From assembly GCA_958448555.1 (NCBI GenBank), contig CAUDEL010000001.1, positions 53,342-117,341 of the forward strand: a stretch of DNA of 64,000 bases, in the 5' to 3' direction. Within the stretch, counting starts at the first letter, position 1. Every line of letters begins with the position of its first letter. A model generated the notes under the pieces. It was not told where the DNA came from, did no database searches, and saw only the letters and a program-made list of their open reading frames with translations. A program made the position numbers and the translations under genes. Origin of the DNA: Limiplasma sp958448555. GTDB lineage: Bacteria; Bacillota; Clostridia; Christensenellales; Aristaeellaceae. Of this stretch, positions 24,337 through 33,915 are shown piece by piece.

Positions 24337-24852
24337 ATGGCGGCGGATACGAATCCCATCGGGCGGGAGGCGGCGCTGGAGCGGCTGGTGGCGAATCATC
24401 AGACCGCGCTGGTGCGCATGTGCTGCCTGTGCCTGGGCGACGCCTCGCTGGCCGAGGACGCGGCGCAGGAGACGTTTCTCAAGGCCTATCGGGCGATGGA
24501 CGGCTTTCGGGGGGAGTGCGACGAAAAGACCTGGCTGATGCGCATCGCCATCAACACCTGCCGGGATATGCGGCGCTCCCGCTGGCTGAGGCACGTGGAC
24601 CGGCGCGTGACGCCGGAGATGCTGCCCGAGGCGTCGGCGCCGTTTGAGGAGCGGGACGAGGAGCTGACGCTGGCCGTGATGCGCCTGCCGCCAAAGCAGC
24701 GGGAGGCGGTGCTGCTGCGCTACTATCAGCGCATGAGCCTTGCGCAGGCCGCCCAGGCGATGGGCGTGACGGTTTCCACGGTGTCCAGGCAGCTGGGCCG
24801 CGCCCTGCGAAGCCTGCGCGGCATCCTGGAGGGAGGGCGCGAGCATGAATGA
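24337..24852 (+). CDS. ECF-type RNA polymerase sigma factor
   Basis: 171 residues from an ATG after AAGGAGGTGA. Region 2 (AEDAAQETFLKAYRAMDGFR, then EKTWLMRIAINTCRD) and region 4 (LRYYQRMSLAQAAQAMGVTV, STVSRQLGRAL) are complete. The short linker shows no region 1 or 3. It overlaps the following gene by eight bases, typical of a sigma / anti-sigma pair. Stimulus and regulon unknown. Confidence 0.93.
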   Translation: MAADTNPIGREAALERLVANHQTALVRMCCLCLGDASLAEDAAQETFLKAYRAMDGFRGECDEKTWLMRIAINTCRDMRRSRWLRHVDRRVTPEMLPEASAPFEERDEELTLAVMRLPPKQREAVLLRYYQRMSLAQAAQAMGVTVSTVSRQLGRALRSLRGILEGGREHE

Positions 24853-26254
24853 GAGAAACGTATCGGAGCGGATTGTCAGGGCCGTGGACGCGCGTCTGTC
24901 CGGCCTGACGGGCGACCTGTGGATGGCGCGGCGCGTGGTGGCGCGTGCACAGGAGCAGTTTCCAAAGCGCAGAAAAAAAAGGGCCGCGGCCCTGATCGTG
25001 GCCGCGGTGCTGGCGCTGGCGGGCGTGGGCGCGCTGGCGGCGTCGCTTCTGTGGCGGGATCAGGCGGCGCCCATGAAGCAGATCGAGCAGACCGGGGGCG
25101 ACTACGCGGGCTGGGCCATCGAGGACAAGGCGGCGCTGGTGCGGGCGCTGGTGGATTCGGGGCACCTTGCGAAAAGCGGGGAGACGGATCGCCTCTTTGA
25201 CGAGGGCACGCCGGAGGCCGAGCGCCACGCCATCGCGGACGCGCTGCTGCTCGCGCTCACCGGCCAGACGGCGGTGGAGGAGATCAGCGTGGACATCATC
25301 ACCTACGCCGTGATGGGCGCCGAGGATACCTGGACGCCTCAGGAACGCGTGTGGTGGCAGCAGCTCACCCGGCGGTTTGACGGCGACGACGGCGCGGACG
25401 ACACCTTCCTTGTGCCCGACGGCAGCGTGATCTCCGAGGCGCAGGCCGTGGCCGCGGCCAGGGAGGCCGTCCTCTCGGCAAAGGAGTTGGAGGAGGGCGC
25501 GCTGGACGCGGCCCTGCCCGTGGCCGATCTCTATGTGACGGAGCAGCAGCCGGACCGGCCGCGCTGGAACGTGCAGTTCAAGCTCTTTCGGGAGGGCAGC
25601 GACAGCTATGTGGAGCGGGTGTATTCGGCCGTGGTGGACGCGCGCTCCGGCGAGGTCCTATCGGACACCGGCGCGACGCAGCCCGACGAGGCCGCGATCG
25701 CCTCCGCCCGGCCGGACACGCCGCTGCTTGAGGCCATCGACGCCATGGGGGAGAGCGTGCAGCGGGATATCGCGTCCTTCGGGGCGTGGCCGCTGTCGCT
25801 CAAGGCCGAGTATGCGCGGGACATCGCGCCAAAGGTGCGCGCCATCGTGGACGGCGGCGACCTCGCGCCCCTTTGCAGAAGCGAGGACCCGGACCTGTAT
25901 GCGATCGCCGCGGCGACGTATGACTACGGCCTGCCCGGCGAAGGGGACCTTGCGCAGGAGGACGCGCTGGAGCGCGCCCGCGAGACGGTAAGGGAGCGCT
26001 TCGGGCTCTCGCAGGAGGCGCTTTCGCGCTATACCGACGTGCTGGTCTACTTCGACGCGACCGACCCGGACGCGCCCCTGTGGCGCTTCGTCTTTCAGCC
26101 TGAGATGGGCGCGCGGGACGCCCTGGGCCAGACGCAGTACGATCTGCGCTACCGGGTGGAGATCGCCTCCCGCACGGGCGAGGTGGCTTCGGCGGAGGCG
26201 TTCAAGCGGCAGATCCCGGCCTATGATCTATCGTATCTGATGAATCTCTATTGA
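24845..26254 (+). CDS. Putative membrane anti-sigma factor with large extracytoplasmic domain
   Basis: 469 residues. A cytoplasmic N-terminus of about 45 residues is followed by one membrane helix (AAALIVAAVLALAGVGALAA, about 47-66). An outer region of 400 residues contains two stretches that look like PepSY-type repeats (EAQAVAAAREAVL..., ...RVEIASRTGEV). Position and the eight-base overlap with the sigma gene indicate that it holds the sigma factor and senses the envelope. No canonical zinc anti-sigma motif was seen in the N-terminus. Its stop overlaps that of mfd on the other strand. Confidence 0.7.
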   Translation: MNERNVSERIVRAVDARLSGLTGDLWMARRVVARAQEQFPKRRKKRAAALIVAAVLALAGVGALAASLLWRDQAAPMKQIEQTGGDYAGWAIEDKAALVRALVDSGHLAKSGETDRLFDEGTPEAERHAIADALLLALTGQTAVEEISVDIITYAVMGAEDTWTPQERVWWQQLTRRFDGDDGADDTFLVPDGSVISEAQAVAAAREAVLSAKELEEGALDAALPVADLYVTEQQPDRPRWNVQFKLFREGSDSYVERVYSAVVDARSGEVLSDTGATQPDEAAIASARPDTPLLEAIDAMGESVQRDIASFGAWPLSLKAEYARDIAPKVRAIVDGGDLAPLCRSEDPDLYAIAAATYDYGLPGEGDLAQEDALERARETVRERFGLSQEALSRYTDVLVYFDATDPDAPLWRFVFQPEMGARDALGQTQYDLRYRVEIASRTGEVASAEAFKRQIPAYDLSYLMNLY

Positions 26255-29200
26255 ACCGGCGCGGAGGCGTTCTCCCGCAGCAGGTCGTGCACCCGCGTCA
26301 TGACGGGGATGGCCAGCTCCAGCGCCGCGGGCGCGTCCAGGCCGCGCACGGCCAGCACCAGCTCGGCCGTGCGGCCGGCGGAGAAGCGCAGGCGGCCGTC
26401 GGCGCGGCTCACGGCGTCAAACAGGCGGCCGGGGTCGGGCAAAAAGCGGGTGTCGATGCGCATATGCACCCCGTCGGGCCGCAAAAACAGATGGCTCACG
26501 CCCAGCCTGCGCGTCACCCCGCGCAGCTGGGCGATGCGCATGAGGTTCTCCACCGGCTCGGGCACATCCCCGAAGCGGTCGATGAGCTCCTCCTCGATGT
26601 CCAGCCGGCCGGCTTCGTCCTGGATCATAGCGATGCGCTTGTAGATCTCCACGCGCAGCTTCTCCTCCGGCACGTAGCTCTCCGGCAGGAAGGCGTCCAC
26701 AGCCAGCTCCACGCGGGTGTCCAGCTCCGGCGTCACCTCCACGCCCTGCGCCTCGCTGACGGCCTCTTCGATGAGCTTTAAGTACATGTCGTAGCCCACC
26801 GTGCTCATGTGGCCGCTCTGCTGGGGGCCCAGCACGTCGCCCGCGCCGCGGATCTCCAGATCGCGCATGGCGATGCGGTAGCCCGCGCCGAACTCCGTAA
26901 ACTCCCGGATGGCCGAGAGCCGCTGGTCCGCCGTTTCGGAGAGCAGCTTGCCAGCGCGAACGGTCAGGTAGGCGTAGGCCTGCCGGCTGCTGCGGCCCAC
27001 GCGGCCACGGATCTGATAGAGCTGGGAGAGGCCGAAGCGGTCCGCGTCAAAGACGATGAGCGTGTTGGCCTCCGGCACGTCCAGACCGCTTTCCACGATC
27101 GTGGTGCAAAGCAGCACGTCGTACGCCCCGGCATAGAAGTCCAGCATCACGTCCTCCAGCGCGTTTTCGCGCATCTGCCCGTGGGCGATGCCGATGCGCG
27201 CCTCGGGCACGAGCTGGTGCAGCCGGTCGTACATCTTTTCGATGCTGCGCACGCGGTTGTAGAGGAAATACACCTGCCCGCCGCGCGCCAGCTCCCGCCG
27301 GATGGCCTCGCAGATCACGTTATCGTCATATTCCATCACGTAGGTCTTAACGGGCATGCGCTCCTCCGGGGGCGTCTCCAGGATGCTCATGTCGCGGATG
27401 CCCGCCATGCTCATGTGCAGTGTGCGCGGGATGGGCGTGGCCGAGAGGGTGAGCACGTCCACGCGGGTTTTCATGTGCTGGATGCTCTCCTTGTGGCTGA
27501 CGCCGAAGCGGTGCTCCTCGTCCACGATGAGCAGCCCCAGGTCCTTGAACTGCACGTCCTTGTTGAGCAGGCGGTGCGTGCCCACCACCAGGTCCAATTC
27601 GCCCTCGCGCAGCTTGCGGGCGATCTCGCGCTGCTCCCTGGGCGTGCGGAAGCGGCTGAGCATGTCAAACTTCACGGGGAAGCCCGCGAAGCGCTTTTTG
27701 ATGGTGTTGTAATGCTGCTGCACCAGAATCGTGGTCGGGGCCAGAATGGCCACCTGCTTGCCCTCCACCACGGCCTTGAAGGCCGCGCGCAGGGCCACCT
27801 CGGTCTTGCCGTAGCCCACGTCGCCGCAGAGCAGGCGGTCCATGTTGCGCGGGCTTTCCATGTCGGCCTCGATCTGCGCCACGCTCTTTTGCTGGTCCTC
27901 GGTCAGCTCGTAGGGGAACATGTCCTCGAACTCCTGCCGCCAGGGGTTGTCATGGCTGAAGGCGTAACCCGTCTCTTTCGAGCGCCTGGCGTAGAGCTCG
28001 GCCAGATCGAAGGCCAGCTTCTTGAGGCCGGACTTGACCTTGGTTTTCTGCCGCTCCCACTCCTGCCCGCCCAGGCGGTTGAGCCTGGGGACGGCGTTTT
28101 CGGCGCCGATGAACTTGGTGACGCGGTCGAACTGGTCGGCGGGCACGTAGAGCTTGTCGTTGCCCGCGTACTGGATGAGCAGGTAGTCGCGCCTGGCGCC
28201 GTCGTTTTCCAGCTGCACCACGCCCCTGAACAGACCCACGCCGTGCAGGTCGTGCACCACGTAGTCGCCGGCCCTCAGGTCGGTGAAGGAGGCGATGCGC
28301 TCGCCCGCGGTCTGCTTCTTGCGGGCGCGCTGGTAGGCGGTGCCGTAGATGTCGGAATCGCTGATGACGCACAGCCCCGCAGGCAGGTTCACGAACCCCT
28401 TGGTATAGGACACGGGCAGGAGCAATACCTCCCGCGCGATGAGGTTGCCGTCCAGCGTGGCGCAGTAGGAAGAAGGCATGTTCTGCGCGGCCAGCGCGGT
28501 TTGCAGCCTGCGGCCGCGCGCCTCGCCGCCGGTGAGCAGCACCACGCAGGCGCCTTCCTGCTTCCACTTGGCGATGTCCTGGCACAGCGGCTCCAGCCGG
28601 CTCTGGTAGGGCATGGAGGGTCTGGAGCCGAAGGCGATGGCCTCTCCCGGCGCAAAGCGGCCGAAGGTGCCCACCGCGTCGCTCAGGCACACGGCGGGCC
28701 GTGCCTTGAGGTCCTCCAGCAGGTCCTCATAGGTGAAGCGCAGGTCCTTTTGCGCGTCGAAGGCGTCCCCGCGCAGCCGCGCGTCCTCATATGCCTCCGA
28801 AAAGGCGTCCGCCGCGGCGCGCAGGCGGGCCTGATACTGGTCCGGCCGGTCCAGCAGGACGATGGGGTCGTCCAGATAGGCCGTCACCGGCGCCGTGTCG
28901 TCCACAAGCACGTTCATCCACATGGGCGCGGTGCGGATCACCTGCCCCGCGCGCACGCGGTCCACGTCGTCCAGATGGCGCTTCCAGGCGACGCGCGCCT
29001 CCGCGCCGGGCTGGGCGGCATCGGCCTGCGGGGCGGCCTGGCTGAGCAGGTCCTCCGTGGCCTCCAGGGCGTCCAGGCCGCTTAGAAAATCGTCCAGCGA
29101 AGAAAGCCCGTCGGGCCCCGGCGCGGCGTGCGCGGGCGCGGCGGTTTCCATGGCGTGGCCCACGCCCCGCTTGAGCGCGGCCTTCAGCCGCTCCGCGGCG

Positions 29201-29901
29201 GCCTCCGCGTCGGAGACCAGGCACTCGGTGGCGGGGGCGATGCGCGCGCCCTTCACCCGCGCGATGCTGCGCTGACTGATGCAGTCAAAGCGGCGCAGGC
29301 TGTCGATCTCGTCGTCGAAAAACTCGATGCGGAGCGCGTCGGCGGCGTTGGCGGGAAACACGTCCACGATCGCGCCGCGCATGGCGCACTGGCCGCGCCC
29401 CTCCACCATGGGCACGCGCTCGTAGCCGCTTCGGATGAGCGCGTCCATCAGCCGGTCGGGCGGAAAGCGCCCGCCCTCGGAAAGCTCGATCACGGCGCTG
29501 CGGAAGCGATCGCATGGCGCGCAGCGGTCCAAAAGCGCCTCCACGCTGGCGCACAGCACCTTGACGCGCCCCGCGGCCAGCCCTTCCAGCACGCTCAGGC
29601 GCTGCCACGCGCTTTCGCGGCTCATGGCCGCGCGGGTGAACTGCATGTCGCGCGCCGGGAGCACCGCGCAGCCCTCGCCGGTCAGCCGCTCCACATCCTG
29701 CGCCTGCCGCTGGGCAATCAGCTCCGTGGGCGCGACCAGCAGCACCGGCCGTCCCGTGGCATGCGAAAGCGCGGCCGCCAGGAACGGCCGCTCGCCCTCC
29801 GCGATCTCATACAGCGCGGTGCATCCGCTCTCCCCGATGCGCTCCATCAGGCGCTTCCAGGCGGGCAGGCTTTGGTAGGCGGTAAAGAGGCCCTCGTTCA
29901 T
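26248..29901 (-). CDS. mfd: Transcription-repair coupling factor
   Basis: 1217 residues. The UvrB-homology module (about 1-330), the RNA polymerase interaction domain (AGDYVVHDLHGVGLFRGV near 510), the RecG-like translocase (Walker A LLCGDVGYGKTEVALRA, DEEHRFG box, TATPIPRTL, QIRGRVGRS) and a C-terminal TRCF regulatory domain are all present. It removes stalled RNA polymerase and recruits UvrA. The start overlaps the pth stop by four bases (ATGA), so the two are translationally coupled. In Bacillus mfd lies directly before spoVT; here about 9.6 kb of other genes lie between. Confidence 0.97.
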   Translation of the reverse strand: MNEGLFTAYQSLPAWKRLMERIGESGCTALYEIAEGERPFLAAALSHATGRPVLLVAPTELIAQRQAQDVERLTGEGCAVLPARDMQFTRAAMSRESAWQRLSVLEGLAAGRVKVLCASVEALLDRCAPCDRFRSAVIELSEGGRFPPDRLMDALIRSGYERVPMVEGRGQCAMRGAIVDVFPANAADALRIEFFDDEIDSLRRFDCISQRSIARVKGARIAPATECLVSDAEAAAERLKAALKRGVGHAMETAAPAHAAPGPDGLSSLDDFLSGLDALEATEDLLSQAAPQADAAQPGAEARVAWKRHLDDVDRVRAGQVIRTAPMWMNVLVDDTAPVTAYLDDPIVLLDRPDQYQARLRAAADAFSEAYEDARLRGDAFDAQKDLRFTYEDLLEDLKARPAVCLSDAVGTFGRFAPGEAIAFGSRPSMPYQSRLEPLCQDIAKWKQEGACVVLLTGGEARGRRLQTALAAQNMPSSYCATLDGNLIAREVLLLPVSYTKGFVNLPAGLCVISDSDIYGTAYQRARKKQTAGERIASFTDLRAGDYVVHDLHGVGLFRGVVQLENDGARRDYLLIQYAGNDKLYVPADQFDRVTKFIGAENAVPRLNRLGGQEWERQKTKVKSGLKKLAFDLAELYARRSKETGYAFSHDNPWRQEFEDMFPYELTEDQQKSVAQIEADMESPRNMDRLLCGDVGYGKTEVALRAAFKAVVEGKQVAILAPTTILVQQHYNTIKKRFAGFPVKFDMLSRFRTPREQREIARKLREGELDLVVGTHRLLNKDVQFKDLGLLIVDEEHRFGVSHKESIQHMKTRVDVLTLSATPIPRTLHMSMAGIRDMSILETPPEERMPVKTYVMEYDDNVICEAIRRELARGGQVYFLYNRVRSIEKMYDRLHQLVPEARIGIAHGQMRENALEDVMLDFYAGAYDVLLCTTIVESGLDVPEANTLIVFDADRFGLSQLYQIRGRVGRSSRQAYAYLTVRAGKLLSETADQRLSAIREFTEFGAGYRIAMRDLEIRGAGDVLGPQQSGHMSTVGYDMYLKLIEEAVSEAQGVEVTPELDTRVELAVDAFLPESYVPEEKLRVEIYKRIAMIQDEAGRLDIEEELIDRFGDVPEPVENLMRIAQLRGVTRRLGVSHLFLRPDGVHMRIDTRFLPDPGRLFDAVSRADGRLRFSAGRTAELVLAVRGLDAPAALELAIPVMTRVHDLLRENASAPVQ

Positions 29902-30491
29902 TCGCCGTCTCCCTGCTTTTTGGTCTTTTTGGTGTTGTACTTGCACATGGCACTTTCCACGCCGTTTGTGATGTATTCAATGATGGCGTCCGCCGCCAGC
30001 GCATAGGCCGCGTCCGCCGCCTCCTGCTCCTCGCCCGGCAGGTAATGGCTCAGCACCCAGTCGGCCAGCTCGTAGCCGGGCCTGCGCTGGCCCACCCCCA
30101 CCCGAAGGCGCGGGAAGTTTTCATAGCCCAGCAGGCCCACGATGCTGCGCATGCCGTTGTGCGTCCCCGCGCTTCCGCTCTTGCGGATGCGGATGGCGCC
30201 CTGAGGCAGGTCGATGTCGTCGTAGACCACCATCAGGTTTTCCGGCGGCAGGCGGTACCAGCTCACCAGGCGGGAGACAGCCTCGCCGCTGAGGTTCATA
30301 TAGGTCTGGGGCAGGGCCAGGATGGTCTTTTGCCCCTCTACAAAACATTCGCCCACCAGGGCGTTGTCCCGCTCCCGCCCGATGGTCACGCCCAGCTTGC
30401 GCGCCAGCGTGTCCACGACATCAAAGCCCACATTGTGGCGGGTGTGGGCGTATTTGGGGCCGGGGTTTCCCAGGCCGACGATGAGATACAT
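29898..30491 (-). CDS. pth: Peptidyl-tRNA hydrolase
   Basis: 197 residues. VGLGNPGPKYAHTRHNVGFD carries the catalytic His, followed by PQTYMNLSGEAV, VYDDIDLPQG with the conserved Asp, and GTHNGMRSI. It recycles peptidyl-tRNA released from stalled ribosomes. Start placed at the ATG of MYLIVGL, as in the family. Coupled to mfd. Confidence 0.97.
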   Translation of the reverse strand: MYLIVGLGNPGPKYAHTRHNVGFDVVDTLARKLGVTIGRERDNALVGECFVEGQKTILALPQTYMNLSGEAVSRLVSWYRLPPENLMVVYDDIDLPQGAIRIRKSGSAGTHNGMRSIVGLLGYENFPRLRVGVGQRRPGYELADWVLSHYLPGEEQEAADAAYALAADAIIEYITNGVESAMCKYNTKKTKKQGDGE

Positions 30492-30610
30492 GGCGTTCTC
30501 CTTTGTTGGAACCGTTTGCGGCCGTGGCCGCACAAGCTGTATTTTATCACATCTTTGGCCCGCTGCGCAAGGCGAAGCGTCGGGTCTTTTGACGCCAGGG
30601 ATAAAATGGC

Positions 30611-31861
30611 TCAGCTGCGGAGCTGATACGGCGTCAGGCCGGTGACGCGCTTGAAGGCCTTTGTAAAGCTGCTTTGGTCCGCGTAGCCCACGGTCACGGC
30701 GATCTGATTGATGGGATAGCGGGTGGCGGTGAGCAGATGGCGCGCCTCCTCCACGCGAAAGCGGGTCAGGTATTCGTGGAAGCCGATCCCCATGCAGCGG
30801 GAGAAGAGCGAGGAAAAGTAGGAGGGGCTGATGCCCAGCTCATCCGCCAGGCTTTGAATGGAGAGGGGCTGGTCGAAGTGCTCGGCGATGTACGAAACGG
30901 TCCTTCGCACGATGGGATGCGCCTGTGCCGCGCCGGGCAGCGAGACGGCCTGCACAAAGTTCTCCACGATTTCCTTGAGGGAGAAGCACAGGTCCTCATA
31001 GCTTTTATCCTTTTGCAACTGCGATAGGTATTTGGGATTGAGCGCAAGGATGCGTTCCGGCGGCGCGCCGCCTTCGATGGCGATGCGGCTGAGCAGGATG
31101 GTCAGCTCGCAGGCGCGGGTGCGGATCCATTGCAGGTTCTGGCCCTCGGCAAGCAGGACAAAGCTGAGCAGCTCATTGAGCACTCGCCGTGCCCCCTGCA
31201 TGTCCCGCTGCTTGACCTTGCCCAGCAGGTCACATTCCTTCTGGTAGATCAAGGTGCACATCGAGTCGGTTTTCGTGCCCTTGTAGTGCTGCACGGTCTC
31301 GTTAATCAGCGACTGCTGGTAGAGCTTCTCCTGCCGCTCCCGCATCAAAAGCCGCGCGTCGGAGAGCAGGGGCGCAAAGAGGTCATCCATCAGGCAACCG
31401 ATGCTGTGCACGCGGGAGGGGCTGATGACGGGCAGTTTTTGCAGTTCGTCGTATAAATCCAGACAAAGCGAAGGCGGAAGATGGTTTCTGTCGGCCAGCC
31501 CGGAGAGGAGCGTGCTGTCCGGCGCGTCCATCAGAAACGGGCCTACGATGACCGTGCCCAGCAGCTGCGTGCGGCTCACCAGCGAAAAAGCGATGTGATT
31601 GAGCTCCGCGTGGCAGCTGAAGACATAGCTCTCCCCCAGCTCATAGGCGATTTTGCCGGCCTTGAGATGCGCCTTTGTACAGTCGTCCTCGCAAAATACC
31701 TTCGCCCTGAGAAGCGCGCAATAGGCGCCCGTCTCCCCGTGCTGCTCAAGCTGAATTCCCTGCGCGTCCAGCAGGCGCGTGGGGATGTTGAGGCATTTGG
31801 AGAGCTCGTCCAGCCGCTTGCTGAGCGATTCCCTGGGAATCAATGAATACAGCGCGTTCAT
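30611..31861 (-). CDS. AraC-family regulator with PocR sensory domain
   Basis: 416 residues, start at MNALYSLIPRES five bases after GAGG. N-terminal PocR domain (about 15-170) with Cys residues in YCALLRAKVFCEDDCTKAH and FSCHAELNHIAFSL. The C-terminal AraC double helix-turn-helix (about 315-416) reads ADELGISPSYFSSLFSRCMG and INQIAVTVGYADQSSFTKAF. PocR domains occur in regulators of B12-dependent pathways and bind small diols or corrinoid-linked ligands. It is divergent from the corrinoid operon with 115 bases between, so it most likely activates that operon. Confidence 0.9.
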   Translation of the reverse strand: MNALYSLIPRESLSKRLDELSKCLNIPTRLLDAQGIQLEQHGETGAYCALLRAKVFCEDDCTKAHLKAGKIAYELGESYVFSCHAELNHIAFSLVSRTQLLGTVIVGPFLMDAPDSTLLSGLADRNHLPPSLCLDLYDELQKLPVISPSRVHSIGCLMDDLFAPLLSDARLLMRERQEKLYQQSLINETVQHYKGTKTDSMCTLIYQKECDLLGKVKQRDMQGARRVLNELLSFVLLAEGQNLQWIRTRACELTILLSRIAIEGGAPPERILALNPKYLSQLQKDKSYEDLCFSLKEIVENFVQAVSLPGAAQAHPIVRRTVSYIAEHFDQPLSIQSLADELGISPSYFSSLFSRCMGIGFHEYLTRFRVEEARHLLTATRYPINQIAVTVGYADQSSFTKAFKRVTGLTPYQLRS

Positions 31862-31976
31862 AGGCACCTCAAAAACAGACAATAATTTAAACAAACGAAC
31901 AAGTATTTTTCCATCCGCTCCATTATACTCAAATTATCCAAAATTCGCAATATCGTCACAACAGGAGGGAATCATC

Positions 31977-32609
31977 ATGGAGCTGCTTGAACAGATTTCA
32001 GAGCGCCTTCAGAGGGGAAAGGCCAAGGAGGTTAAGCTGCTGGTGCAGCAGGCCATCGACGAGGGCATCCCTGCTCAGACCATTTTGGAAGAAGGCCTGC
32101 TCAGCGGCATGGGCGTCATCGGGGAGAAATTCAAGAAAAACGAGGTCTTTGTGCCGGAGGTGCTCGTCGCCGCCCGCGCCATGAATCAGGGCGCCGAGCT
32201 GCTCAAGCCGCTGCTGGTCGCCGGCGGCGTCAAGGCCACGGGCAAGGTGTGCATCGGCACGGTCAAGGGAGACCTGCACGACATCGGAAAGAACCTGGTC
32301 AAGATGATGATGGAGGGCAAGGGTCTGGAAGTGGTGGACCTGGGCACGGACGTTTCGGCGGAAACCTTTGTCAGGACGGCGAAGGAGGAGCATTGTCAGG
32401 TGATCTGCTGCTCCGCGCTGCTGACGACCACCATGGGGGTCATGGAGGACGTGGTCAAAGCCGCGCAGGCTGCCGGCATCCGCGACAGCGTCAAGATCAT
32501 GGTGGGCGGCGCGCCCGTGACCGACGCCTTCTGCCGTCAGATCGGCGCGGACGCATACACTCCGGACGCCGCGAGCGCGGCGGACATGGCGGTGCGCTTT
32601 TGCTCGTGA
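31977..32609 (+). CDS. Corrinoid-binding methyl carrier protein
   Basis: 210 residues from an ATG after AGGAGG. A helical cap (about 1-85) is followed by a B12-binding Rossmann domain with the base-off motif GDLHDIGKNLVKMM (His ligand near 105), then SALLTTTMG and the GGAPVT loop. It carries the methyl group between the two methyltransferases encoded next. Similar to MtaC, MttC and MtvC-type proteins. Confidence 0.95.
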   Translation: MELLEQISERLQRGKAKEVKLLVQQAIDEGIPAQTILEEGLLSGMGVIGEKFKKNEVFVPEVLVAARAMNQGAELLKPLLVAGGVKATGKVCIGTVKGDLHDIGKNLVKMMMEGKGLEVVDLGTDVSAETFVRTAKEEHCQVICCSALLTTTMGVMEDVVKAAQAAGIRDSVKIMVGGAPVTDAFCRQIGADAYTPDAASAADMAVRFCS

Positions 32610-32645
32610 GAACATACCCGGCCGGCAGAGAAAGGAAGGTTGAGG

Positions 32646-33881
32646 ATGATGACTGATCGGGAGATTTTGCGGGAGCTGGCCCGCCAGTACATGGAGATCG
32701 CCCTGGATCCCATTCAGGACCTGCGCAGGGAACAGTGGACGCGATTTCATGGCATGCAGGACCGCAGCGGGCGCGTCTATGCGATGCGCTTTGGCGTCAA
32801 CGAGCTGTTCAGCCCCGAGGTGCTCAAGTGCAGGGACCCGTTTTTCCGCATCTATGAAAAGGCCCTGCATGAAGCCATCTATCATCACAGCTTCGGGGAC
32901 GATGTGATTACCGAGCCGTACCTGACCATGCCCTGCGAATACGATCCGCCCTTCGACCTGCGCTGGGGCGTCCCCTGCGACATGGGCGAGCGCCCCGACC
33001 GCGTTGGGGCGGCGAAGTTTGATCCGCACATTCTGGACGAATCGGACTTTGACAAGCTGGTCATGCCCTCGCACCGCATCAACGAGGCCAAGACCAAAGA
33101 AAACTTTGAAAAGCTCAGCGACGCCATCGGGGATCTGCTGCCCATCGACCTCAACCGCGGGCCGTGCCTTCTGACGTGGACAGGGGACATCTCAACGGAC
33201 CTGTGCAAGCTGCACGGCCTGGAAAACATGCTGTGGAGCCTGTATGACCAGCCCGAGTTTTTGAAAAAGCTGATCGAGTTCATGGCCGAGGGCGTGGAAA
33301 AGGTGCAGCGCGAGGCCGAGGAGGCGGGCGACTGGAGCCTGAGCAACTCCTACAACCAGTCCATGCCCTACGCGCCGGAGGTCAAGGCCCCCAGGGCCAA
33401 CCAGTACGGGGCCAGGCGCAGCGAGCTATGGTGCTTTTTCAGCGCTCAGGAGTTCGCCATGGTGGGCGGGGACATGTTTGAGGAATTCATGCTCCGCTAT
33501 CAGATCCCCATCATGGAGCAATTCGGGCTTTCCGCCTACGGCTGCTGCGAGGACATCACGCACAAGATCAAGTACCTGCGCCGCATCAAAAACCTCAGGC
33601 GCATCGGCGTCAGCCCCTTTTCGGACGTCAAGGAGTGCGCCGAACAGATCGGCAGCGATTACATCGTTTCCTATCGTCCCAACCCGGCCACGTTTATCGC
33701 CAAGGGAGTCGACGAGAATTTCGTGCGGGGCGAGCTGCACAAGCAGCTTGACATCCTCCAGCGCAACGGCTGCTATGTGGAGGTCGAGTACAAGGACGTG
33801 GAAACCGTCAATCATGACCCCGACGCGATGGGCCGCCTGATTCAGATTACCCGGGAAGAGCTGGAACGCGCGGGGTACTGA
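32646..33881 (+). CDS. UroD-fold methyltransferase, probable substrate:corrinoid (O-demethylase) component
   Basis: 411 residues of the uroporphyrinogen decarboxylase superfamily, longer than true HemE (about 350) and lacking its N-terminal RxxxxxxPxWxMRQAGR signature. A YGCCEDITHKIKYLRRI segment near 300 resembles that of O-demethylase methyltransferases of acetogens. Start either ATG near 32646, six or more bases after AAGGAAGG. Inference: it takes a methyl group from a methoxylated or other methylated compound and gives it to the corrinoid protein encoded just before it. The substrate cannot be read from sequence. Confidence 0.75.
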   Translation: MMTDREILRELARQYMEIALDPIQDLRREQWTRFHGMQDRSGRVYAMRFGVNELFSPEVLKCRDPFFRIYEKALHEAIYHHSFGDDVITEPYLTMPCEYDPPFDLRWGVPCDMGERPDRVGAAKFDPHILDESDFDKLVMPSHRINEAKTKENFEKLSDAIGDLLPIDLNRGPCLLTWTGDISTDLCKLHGLENMLWSLYDQPEFLKKLIEFMAEGVEKVQREAEEAGDWSLSNSYNQSMPYAPEVKAPRANQYGARRSELWCFFSAQEFAMVGGDMFEEFMLRYQIPIMEQFGLSAYGCCEDITHKIKYLRRIKNLRRIGVSPFSDVKECAEQIGSDYIVSYRPNPATFIAKGVDENFVRGELHKQLDILQRNGCYVEVEYKDVETVNHDPDAMGRLIQITREELERAGY

Positions 33882-33915
33882 GGCGGAAAGCCGAAAGAAA
33901 GAAGGAGCACAAGCC

